From: Ruminococcus sp.
GTDB taxonomy: Bacteria; Bacillota; Clostridia; Oscillospirales; Ruminococcaceae
Direction of reading: 5' to 3'
Length of the DNA: 38,810 nt
Assembly (NCBI GenBank): GCA_017463375.1
Contig: JAFTPG010000021.1
Location: forward strand, 1-38,810
The position numbers and the translations under genes are program-made. Position 1 is the first letter of the stretch. Every line of letters begins with the position of its first letter. The notes beneath the pieces were generated by a model. That model did no database searches, was not told the DNA's origin, and saw nothing but the letters and a program-made list of their open reading frames with translations. Below are positions 14,973-20,807 of the stretch, piece after piece.

Positions 14973-16523
14973 ATGAAACGAGTGGTAGAAAAGGTTCAGT
15001 TTATCCCGAAAATGCCCGTTTTACTGAATGTTGCAGCCTATGCAAGGGTTTCAAGTGGTAAGGACGCAATGCTCCACTCTCTTGAAGCACAGGTACGATA
15101 TTACAGTGAATACATCCAGAGCCACCACGATTGGCATTTCTGCGGTGTTTACGCCGATGAAGCGATGACGGGTACAAAAGAGGATAGGGAACAATTTCAA
15201 AGGCTTCTGGAACGATGCAGGAATGGCGAGATAGATTTAATCATCACGAAAAGCGTCAGCAGATTTGCCCGAAATACCGTTGATTCTCTTACTACTGTCC
15301 GTAAGCTGAAGGAAAAAGGTGTGGAGGTATATTTTGAAAAGGAGCAGATTTATACCCTCGATTCCAAAGGAGAACTGCTCATAACGATTATGTCTTCACT
15401 TGCACAGGAGGAGAGCCGTTCAATTTCCGAGAATGTCACATGGGGACAGCGCAGACGCTTTGCAGAAGGAAAAATCAGTCTGCCGTATAATCATTTTCTT
15501 GGGTACAGAAAAGGAGAGGACGGATTGCCTGAAATTGTACCGAAGGAAGCAGAGATCGTACGCTTCATTTACAGAAGCTTTATAGACGGACAGACAATTT
15601 ATGCTATTGCAAAATCTCTGACAGAACGGAAAATCCCAACACCTGCAGGAAAGGAGAAATGGAGTCAGACGACCATTGAAAGCATTCTGACCAATGAAAA
15701 ATACAAAGGCTCAGCACTTTTGCAAAAGCGATTTACTACGGATTTCTTGACAAAAAAGAAAAAAGTCAATGAGGGAGAAGTTCCTCAGTACTATATCGAG
15801 GAATCCCATGAAGCAATTATTTCACCGGAGGAATTCGAGGAAGTACAGTCTGAAATGGCAAGAAGAAAGAAATTAGGCAGAAAATACAGCGGCAGCACCA
15901 TATTCTCTGCCAAATTGGTGTGTGGGGATTGCGGCAGCTTCTTTGGTTCAAAGGTCTGGCACTCAACTTCCAAGTACCGTCGTGTGATATGGCAGTGCAA
16001 CAATAAATTCAAGGGTGAACATTTCTGTACAACACCGCATTTTTATGAGGATGAGATAAAAATACGCTTTATTTCAGCGTTTGCAAAGTTTTTTCAGAAT
16101 AAGGATATGGTTATTGAAACCTGTCGGATGTTGATTGAGGAGCTTACCGACACATCTGCCATTGACGCAAAAATTGAAAGGCTGACAATGGAGCTTAACG
16201 ATTTAGGCAGTCAGATCCGTGTGCATATTCAGAAAAATGCTGAATCGGAATTGAATCAGGAGGAGTACAACAAGGTTTATGATCAACTGACAGAGATGTT
16301 CAGCGAAAAGAAGAATGCCTATCAGAAGCTAAAACAAAAACGCACCCAGCAGCAAGGCCGTGTGGAAATTATGACTGCGTTCATCAAGGGTCTTGAAGAA
16401 CGCACCGAAACAATTGACTATTTTGATGAGAGCGTTTGGAAGCTCACTGTTGAGAAAGTTACCATATTCCACGACGGAAGAATGATTTTTCAGTTTGTGG
16501 ATGGGACGGAAATAGAAGTATAA
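14973..16523 (+). CDS. Large serine recombinase
   Basis: This 516-residue site-specific recombinase has a resolvase/invertase catalytic domain at residues 18-160. AAYARVSSGKD carries the nucleophile Ser27, and ITKSVSRFARNTVD and SLAQEESRSISENV are the conserved arginine and helix E regions. A recombinase domain (FLGYRKGEDG to TNEKYKGSALLQ) is next. A zinc ribbon (LVCGDCGSFF, then WQCNNKFKGEHFC) and a C-terminal coiled coil (about 380-470) complete the standard layout. GAGGAGGTGGAAGTG before ATG 14973 is strong, and GTG 14970 is an alternative. Such enzymes integrate and excise mobile elements using short att sites without host tRNA-type repeats. This one probably marks one end of an integrated element whose cargo lies to the left. 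Confidence 0.92.
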   Translation: MKRVVEKVQFIPKMPVLLNVAAYARVSSGKDAMLHSLEAQVRYYSEYIQSHHDWHFCGVYADEAMTGTKEDREQFQRLLERCRNGEIDLIITKSVSRFARNTVDSLTTVRKLKEKGVEVYFEKEQIYTLDSKGELLITIMSSLAQEESRSISENVTWGQRRRFAEGKISLPYNHFLGYRKGEDGLPEIVPKEAEIVRFIYRSFIDGQTIYAIAKSLTERKIPTPAGKEKWSQTTIESILTNEKYKGSALLQKRFTTDFLTKKKKVNEGEVPQYYIEESHEAIISPEEFEEVQSEMARRKKLGRKYSGSTIFSAKLVCGDCGSFFGSKVWHSTSKYRRVIWQCNNKFKGEHFCTTPHFYEDEIKIRFISAFAKFFQNKDMVIETCRMLIEELTDTSAIDAKIERLTMELNDLGSQIRVHIQKNAESELNQEEYNKVYDQLTEMFSEKKNAYQKLKQKRTQQQGRVEIMTAFIKGLEERTETIDYFDESVWKLTVEKVTIFHDGRMIFQFVDGTEIEV

Positions 16524-16529
16524 CAACAT

Positions 16530-16571
16530 ATCGCCCTGCTGATTTTATATGGTCGGCAGGGCGATTGTGTT
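16530..16571 (+). terminator. Terminator after the serine recombinase
   Basis: ATCGCCCTGC at 16530-16539 pairs perfectly with GCAGGGCGAT at 16556-16565 across a 16-base loop, followed by TGTGTTT. It lies six bases after the recombinase stop. The same CCCTGC/GCAGGG core recurs in the terminator at 18654. Confidence 0.8.
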
Positions 16572-16664
16572 TATGTTTTTTTCGTGAAGTGTATTATAAT
16601 TAAAATAAAACACTAAAATCTGAATGTTCACGAAAAGTTTACATAGTAAATTTTTGTTTTCCTA

Positions 16665-16695
16665 TTGACTTGCCCTTAGGGCAATGTTGTATAAT
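16665..16695 (+). promoter_or_regulatory. MerR-type promoter with palindromic operator in a 19-bp spacer
   Basis: TTGACT at 16665-16670 and TATAAT at 16690-16695 are separated by 19 bases instead of 17. The spacer region holds a palindrome, TTGCCC-TTA-GGGCAA, at 16670-16684. An overlong spacer with the operator between -35 and -10 is the hallmark of promoters that a MerR-family protein activates by DNA distortion. The first gene downstream encodes such a protein, so the operon is very likely autoregulated. Confidence 0.9.
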
Positions 16696-16718
16696 GAATA
16701 CAACAGGAGGTGATAGCA

Positions 16719-17606
16719 TTGGGTTATAAGGTTAAATGGGTCGAAGAACATTTAGGTGTTACAAGGAAGGCACTTCGAGTGTTCGAAAAAGCTGGTCTTA
16801 TGCCTGAGAACAAAGGCGGTCAATATCGAGATTATGATGATGACGATTTGGACAGGATTTGGACGATACGCGTTCTACAGGGAATGGGCTACTCACTTAA
16901 AGAAATAGCTACGATGATCTCTGATGATGAGTTTGATTTTGATATTTCTATATCTCAGAAGGTAGCACAGCTGGAAGAAAAAATAGTAGAGATGGAACGG
17001 CACTTAGGATATGCTAAGACCATCAAACTAACTGGGCGCTTTCCATCAAGACCAAATAAAATGGGAGAAGTAAAATGCGATGATTTTCAGAAGAAAGCTA
17101 TTGAAAAATGGAATATTTCAAATGACCCACAAGCCGAAGTGTATGCACAAGTGGTTGAAGCAATGTTATCAAAATCGGATGAAGAGTGGGATAACAGCGA
17201 CTTGGGACGATTGTTTTCTGTGTGCGAAATGATTAAAACTATGGATCCTGATTTACTTCTTGCAGAAAGCGTTCTACCTAAAGCAATTTGTAAACGCAAG
17301 GCATTGGAACCTAATCATCTAGATATTCAGTTGATGGTTAAACTCATATATGAAAGTCAGAATGCGTTTTACCAAGCTCAAGGTATGGCAGGTGAAATGA
17401 CCAAAAAACAATTTTCACGTATTTATTCATCGAGTTACTTGGTTGGCGATGTTGCAAAGCTAAAGGTCAGTGAATTTAGCAAAGATGACTGTGAATTTAT
17501 AGCTGAAGCAGTTTCAATATTTGGCGGCTATAAAAATTATGATGAATTAATTGAAGAAGAACTGAGACACGGTAGACGAGATGAAGGAGGCGATAATAAT
17601 GAGTAA
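16719..17606 (+). CDS. MerR-family transcriptional regulator with long effector domain
   Basis: This 295-residue protein has an N-terminal winged HTH: KVKWVEEHLGVTRKALRVFE, GLMPENKGGQYRDYDDDDL, then IWTIRVLQGMGYSLKEIATM. A coiled-coil dimerisation helix (VAQLEEKIVEMERHLGYAK) leads to a roughly 190-residue C-terminal domain with no motif I recognise. That domain is not GyrI-like and has no Cys cluster of the metal-sensing type. The start is TTG 16719, eight bases after AGGAGG; GTG 16710 overlaps that ribosome binding site and is unlikely. It is the first gene of an AT-rich operon of small unknown proteins and should control its own promoter. The last eight bases overlap the next gene. The signal it senses is unknown. 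Confidence 0.88.
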   Translation: MGYKVKWVEEHLGVTRKALRVFEKAGLMPENKGGQYRDYDDDDLDRIWTIRVLQGMGYSLKEIATMISDDEFDFDISISQKVAQLEEKIVEMERHLGYAKTIKLTGRFPSRPNKMGEVKCDDFQKKAIEKWNISNDPQAEVYAQVVEAMLSKSDEEWDNSDLGRLFSVCEMIKTMDPDLLLAESVLPKAICKRKALEPNHLDIQLMVKLIYESQNAFYQAQGMAGEMTKKQFSRIYSSSYLVGDVAKLKVSEFSKDDCEFIAEAVSIFGGYKNYDELIEEELRHGRRDEGGDNNE

Positions 17607-17970
17607 TCTTGGCGGTTATCAATGGTTAACTACTGTAGCAAAAAAAGTCGGGGGACCTAAAAATCTCGTTTTGATAATTGCGGGAGCTGGTGCCGTGATT
17701 TATAAAGGCGGCGAGATTGTAGTTAAAAAGACTGTAAAAGAAATAAAGAAGAGAATGAGCCAAGAAAAGTTGCCGGAAATAGCGGATACAAAAATATATA
17801 CTGTAACCGCAGAGGGTACGAGTAATGAGGGGTTAGAATTTAAAATAGGAGATCAATTTAAAGTATTGGAAACAGATAAGGACGCTGTTTTAATTGAAAA
17901 AATTGGTGACAGCGATAATCCCTATTTTATATCAGCAGAATTGCTGAAAAATATATCAAATTATAATTAG
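17599..17970 (+). CDS. Small membrane-anchored protein of unknown function (MerR operon gene 2)
   Basis: I do not recognise a named family. The 123-residue protein begins MSNLGGYQWLTTVAKKVGGP, has one probable membrane segment (about residues 23-45, LVLIIAGAGAVIYKGGEIVV) followed by a basic stretch (KKTVKEIKKRM), and ends in a compact strand-rich domain. That domain includes IYTVTAEGTSNEGLEFKIGD, then FKVLETDKDAVLIEKIGD and PYFISAELL. The tail domain has an SH3-like look: a VTAEG strand, GDQFKVLE, then AVLIE and NPYFIS. AAGGAGG before ATG 17599 and the overlap with the MerR gene imply tight co-expression, so it is a candidate effector or membrane sensor of the operon. Confidence 0.7.
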   Translation: MSNLGGYQWLTTVAKKVGGPKNLVLIIAGAGAVIYKGGEIVVKKTVKEIKKRMSQEKLPEIADTKIYTVTAEGTSNEGLEFKIGDQFKVLETDKDAVLIEKIGDSDNPYFISAELLKNISNYN

Positions 17971-17982
17971 GAGGGTTTGTTT

Positions 17983-18213
17983 ATGGGAAAATTTTCGAAT
18001 GTAACCAGTAGTTGGATGGAAACTGCATCAGAGGATGAGTTGCGTTCTGTAGAAGACGAGATGAGAGCCGAATTGGATTCTATGGACTATGATTCTGATG
18101 ATTATTTGCAGCTTGACTTGAAACGTATTGATGTGGTTAATGCTATTTCCAGCAGATTCCCGCTCAATTTGCCACATCGTGAGCATGGCTGGTATCTGCC
18201 AAATGATGATTAA
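17983..18213 (+). CDS. Small acidic protein of unknown function (MerR operon gene 3)
   Basis: This 76-residue protein begins MGKFSNVTSSWMETASEDEL. Its middle is an acidic helical region (RSVEDEMRAELDSMDYDSDD), and it ends in a proline/histidine-containing tail (FPLNLPHREHGWYLPNDD). No family is recognised. AGGAGGG at 17969-17975 precedes ATG 17983 and an earlier in-frame TTG at 17977 is too close to it. It lies 12 bases after the membrane protein gene. The coding pattern is AT-rich like its neighbours. Confidence 0.65.
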   Translation: MGKFSNVTSSWMETASEDELRSVEDEMRAELDSMDYDSDDYLQLDLKRIDVVNAISSRFPLNLPHREHGWYLPNDD

Positions 18214-18235
18214 TTAAGATAGGAGTTGAAAAATT

Positions 18236-18457
18236 ATGCAGATGTGTCCTTGGTGCGATAAGGTTTATGATGAGTCAGAATACAGTCATTGTCCATATTG
18301 CTCTGGTGAATTAGAGGATCCTGATATCGGAAGAAAAGTAAAGGATTGTCCTGACTGTGGCTGCATCATGTATTGGGATGAGTGTTGGGAGTGTTCTAAT
18401 TGTAATTGCACAATCGATACTGACGAAGATGATTATGACAGTATTTTAGAAGGATAG
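18236..18457 (+). CDS. Small double zinc-ribbon protein (MerR operon gene 4)
   Basis: This 73-residue protein is dominated by cysteine pairs: MCPWCDKVYDESEYSHCPYC forms one C-x-x-C pair set, and DCPDCGCIMYWDECWECSNC forms a second, followed by a short acidic tail. That is two rubredoxin-like or zinc-ribbon units in tandem. It carries no other domain, so it is probably a metal-binding adaptor or nucleic-acid or protein interaction module. A TAGGAGTTG ribosome binding site precedes ATG 18236. Confidence 0.75.
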   Translation: MQMCPWCDKVYDESEYSHCPYCSGELEDPDIGRKVKDCPDCGCIMYWDECWECSNCNCTIDTDEDDYDSILEG

Positions 18458-18513
18458 CAAGTCTTATTATTGCAGACATAGCAATATGCCATTCTAAAAG
18501 AGGAGGTGAAAAA

Positions 18514-18645
18514 ATGACAAGAGATGAACTGAAAGAACAGATTGATGAGTTAATGAGACAGTATGCTGATGAAGAAATTGATGGATCTACTTATGCACAA
18601 AAGATGATGGAGTTAACTACATCTGCTCAAAATGATGATGATTAA
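18514..18645 (+). CDS. 43-residue acidic small protein (MerR operon gene 5)
   Basis: A very strong GAGGAGGTG at 18500-18508 precedes ATG 18514. The short protein MTRDELKEQIDELMRQYADE continues with a second helix (DGSTYAQKMMELT) and an Asp-rich end. The two-helix pattern with G-S-T-Y between resembles a SHOCT-like or antirestriction-tail module, but no firm family can be given. It lies 56 bases after the zinc-ribbon gene and ends eight bases before a terminator, so it closes the operon. Confidence 0.6.
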   Translation: MTRDELKEQIDELMRQYADEEIDGSTYAQKMMELTTSAQNDDD

Positions 18646-18653
18646 TAAAAATC

Positions 18654-18691
18654 ACCCTGCCGACCGTAATAGGTTAGCAGGGTAACTTTTT
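18654..18691 (+). terminator. Terminator of the MerR operon
   Basis: ACCCTGC at 18654-18660 pairs with GCAGGGT at 18677-18683, with an inner ACC/GGT pairing, followed by AACTTTTT. It ends the small-gene operon just after the 43-residue ORF. Confidence 0.75.
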
Positions 18692-18899
18692 GCCCATATT
18701 CAATTCCTATATGCCAATCTCTACGCTCATGATAAACTTGAATTTCCACTAAACCTTCAAGAGGGTGCATCACAAGAAACGATAGCTCAAATTCGGGTGC
18801 ATTTTTCGGGTTACTGGAAAACGATAGAAATGGGGATTTTTCGTATGTTTTTGCAAAAATCACCGATTTTTAAATTTTGTATAATCATTAGAAAACGAT
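18692..18899. other. Non-coding or decayed stretch at the probable element end
   Basis: From 18646 to the tmRNA 3' end there are over 300 bases without a supported gene. A minus-strand open frame (18642-18863, GTG start) would encode 73 residues including FLVMHPLEGLVEIQVYHERR. It has no ribosome binding site and its 3' part runs through the plus-strand terminator, so I read it as a possible gene relic only. The 10-mer GAAAACGATA occurs at 18817-18826 and 18891-18900. A small AT-rich hairpin (AAAATCACCGATTTT) lies near 18855. This is the likely location of the element's right boundary, but the att site is not identifiable from one junction. Confidence 0.35.
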
Positions 18900-18933
18900 A
18901 AAAGCCACGAAACAACGCAGTTTCGTGGCTTTT
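18900..18933 (-). terminator. Terminator downstream of tmRNA
   Basis: A perfect 14-bp stem, AAAAGCCACGAAAC at 18900-18913 with GTTTCGTGGCTTTT at 18920-18933, gives a T-run in both directions. On the minus strand it lies 50 bases beyond the tmRNA 3' end and should terminate that transcript. Confidence 0.85.
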
Positions 18934-18982
18934 TGACAGTTATTTTGCACCCGAAAATTGTATCAAAATAACCGTTGAATTA

Positions 18983-19351
18983 TGGTGGAGGCGAGGAGAA
19001 TTGAACTCCTGTCCGAGAACTCATTCATAGGACTTTCTACGAGCGTAGTTTACCGATTAAAATTCCCAAGCATAACCGCCGGTAAACGGGCTGAAAAGCA
19101 AGGTAGTCCGGATACGAGTCAAAGGAACGGACACTCCTGAGACACGTTGACCTCTGATCGACGCCCAAGCGGCAGCCGAGGTACTCTGCCGGAGGACGGA
19201 AGCAGACTTAAGCTGCTACCTGTAAACTTCTTGTGCTTACAGTAATATTATTTCTAGCGTTTATATTTAAACGTGGCGCAGTTTAAAGAGGATACACCGG
19301 CTCTGCTCGCTTATCGAACTTCAAAATCCCCGTCGAAACCTTTACGCCCCC
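18983..19351 (-). ncRNA. ssrA: tmRNA (transfer-messenger RNA)
   Basis: The minus strand reads GGGGGCGUAAAGGUUUCGAC at the 5' end and ends with a T-arm (GGAGUUCAAUUCUCC) followed by UCGCCUCCACCA. The 5' GGGGGCG pairs with 3' CGCCUCC to form the acceptor stem, with an encoded CCA. This is standard one-piece tmRNA, 369 nt, which rescues stalled ribosomes together with SmpB. The tag reading frame is at 19258-19208: GCU AGA AAU AAU and onward to GUA GCA GCU UAA, giving ARNNITVSTRSLQVAA. It ends in VAA, a ClpXP-type degron variant. The 5' end lies one base after the smpB stop codon, so it may be processed from a shared transcript. Confidence 0.95.
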
Positions 19352-19352
19352 A

Positions 19353-19817
19353 TTAATGATTACGGGATTTAAGGCTGCGGTCGATTTCGCGTTTAGCGTC
19401 ACGCTTGGCAGCGTCAGCGCGCTTATCATAGAGCTTTTTACCTTTACAGAGACCGAGCTGAAGCTTAACCCTGGAGTCTTTAAAATAGATACTCAGAGGG
19501 ATAAGAGTAAGTCCCTCTTGCTTGATAGTACCGAAGAGCTTATTGATTTCCCTGCGGTGCATAAGAAGCTTGCGAACTCTCAGAGGGTCACGATTGAAGA
19601 TATTGCCTTTTTCGTAAGGGGAGATATGCATACCCTTGATGAAAAGCTCGCCTTTGTCAATAGAACACCAGCTGTCCTTGAGATTGACAGCACCGAGACG
19701 AATAGATTTAACCTCAGTACCAACAAGCTCAATACCTGCTTCATAGGTTTCCAGGACGAAATATTCATGTCTTGCCTTGCGGTTATCAGCGATAGTTTTA
19801 GTGCCCTTGGAACGCAT
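19353..19817 (-). CDS. smpB: SsrA-binding protein SmpB
   Basis: This 154-residue protein matches SmpB over its full length. It starts [20 protein letters not shown], then has [18 protein letters not shown], the conserved GTEVKS motif. [20 protein letters not shown] and HRREINKL follow. It has the C-terminal [20 protein letters not shown] tail that enters the decoding centre. It binds the tRNA-like end of tmRNA and brings it to stalled ribosomes. GGGAG precedes ATG 19817 on the minus strand. The stop is one base from the tmRNA 5' end, the common smpB-ssrA arrangement. A strong promoter lies upstream at 19841-19869. Confidence 0.97.
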   Translation of the reverse strand: MRSKGTKTIADNRKARHEYFVLETYEAGIELVGTEVKSIRLGAVNLKDSWCSIDKGELFIKGMHISPYEKGNIFNRDPLRVRKLLMHRREINKLFGTIKQEGLTLIPLSIYFKDSRVKLQLGLCKGKKLYDKRADAAKRDAKREIDRSLKSRNH

Positions 19818-19840
19818 GATCTCAACTCCCTTCCTAAGTA

Positions 19841-19869
19841 ATTATACAGCATTCCTCAGATAATGTCAA
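19841..19869 (-). promoter_or_regulatory. Sigma-70-type promoter of smpB-ssrA
   Basis: On the minus strand, TTGACA (plus 19864-19869) and TATAAT (plus 19841-19846) are separated by exactly 17 bases. Both hexamers are perfect consensus. It lies 24 bases before the smpB start. Confidence 0.9.
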
Positions 19870-19959
19870 CATCAAAAAGATGAAAAAACGGTGACAAAAC
19901 GCACGATATCTGCCAAAAAAGGATGATTAAGAAATTTTTATGAGGAATAAAAATTTCTA

Positions 19960-19988
19960 TTGGAAAAAATCGAGAAGTATGGTATAAT
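19960..19988 (+). promoter_or_regulatory. Promoter upstream of trmB
   Basis: TTGGAA at 19960-19965 and TATAAT at 19983-19988, in the context TGGTATAATAA, are 17 bases apart. A transcript from here would have a leader of about 140 bases containing a hairpin (see 19989-20135). Confidence 0.75.
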
Positions 19989-20135
19989 AAACACAGAGCG
20001 TTTATTATATATTTATTTTGATTGTCCTCGCAGATACGCAAATCAAAGATTTGCTCCCTGCGGATCGGACGATTATACCATGCCCTTGCGGTCATGATAT
20101 AATATAAGCTGAATCAAAAACAACGGAGGTAAAAT
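19989..20135 (+). other. Structured leader between promoter and trmB
   Basis: The leader holds a nested hairpin: GCAAATC-AAA-GATTTGC at about 20037-20053, framed by CGCAG and CTGCG. A second -10-like TATAAT lies at 20098-20103 with no good -35. There is no U-run directly after the hairpin, so it is not an obvious attenuator. It resembles neither a known riboswitch nor a T-box that I recognise. Confidence 0.4.
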
Positions 20136-20798
20136 ATGAGAATCAGACATAAACCATGGGCAAAGCCTGAGCTGGAGGCATGTCCCTTTTACATAGAAAG
20201 TCCGCAGGAACAGAAGGGCAGATGGTGCGAGGCTTTTGCCGATAGCACAAAGCCGTTATATGTCGAGCTTGGCTGCGGAAAAGGCGGCTTCGTTTCACAG
20301 GCAGCTCCGGCGCATCCGGAAGCTAACTTTATAGCAATGGATATCAAGAATGAGATGCTGGTATTGGCTAAAAGAAAGCTTGAAGCTGCATACGAAGCAA
20401 TCGGAAAGACTCCTGAAAACGTTCGTATTGCAATCCAGAATATCGAGCGCATTGATCTTGCATGGGATGAAAATGACAGGGCTGATAGAATTTACATAAA
20501 TTTCTGTAATCCATGGCCAAAAAAGAGACATAAAAAAAGACGTCTTACGCACACAAGGCAACTGCTTAATTATAAGAAATTCCTGAAAGGTGAAATATGG
20601 TTCAAGACAGATGATGATGAGCTTTTCGAGGAGTCGCTGGAGTATTTTGCAGAAGCAGGATTCAAAGTTAAATTTCTGACCCGTGACCTTCACAGTGAAA
20701 CGGGAATCGAAAATTTTGTGACGGAGCATGAGAAGATGTTCACAGAAGAGGGCAAGAAGATCAAGTTTCTGATTGCCGAGCCGTCCGGCGAACAGTGA
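20136..20798 (+). CDS. trmB: tRNA (guanine-N7-)-methyltransferase
   Basis: This 220-residue protein is a clear TrmB. It starts [20 protein letters not shown], then has the SAM-binding motif [17 protein letters not shown] and [12 protein letters not shown]. The diagnostic [20 protein letters not shown] (the N-x-x-D/N-P-W-P-K-x-R-H-x-K-R-R-L signature) and [14 protein letters not shown] follow. It methylates G46 in the variable loop of tRNAs. GGAGGTAAAAT before ATG 20136 fixes the start. The next gene follows after nine bases, so a GH59 hydrolase is probably co-transcribed with it, an odd pairing. Confidence 0.96.
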   Translation: MRIRHKPWAKPELEACPFYIESPQEQKGRWCEAFADSTKPLYVELGCGKGGFVSQAAPAHPEANFIAMDIKNEMLVLAKRKLEAAYEAIGKTPENVRIAIQNIERIDLAWDENDRADRIYINFCNPWPKKRHKKRRLTHTRQLLNYKKFLKGEIWFKTDDDELFEESLEYFAEAGFKVKFLTRDLHSETGIENFVTEHEKMFTEEGKKIKFLIAEPSGEQ

Positions 20799-20807
20799 GA
20801 GGTTAAT

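Noticed and set aside
18642..18863. Minus-strand 73-codon ORF with a fairly protein-like translation
   Set aside because: The GTG start has no ribosome binding site and the 3' part reads through the terminator of the MerR operon. It may be a gene relic, so it is mentioned only in the description of that stretch.
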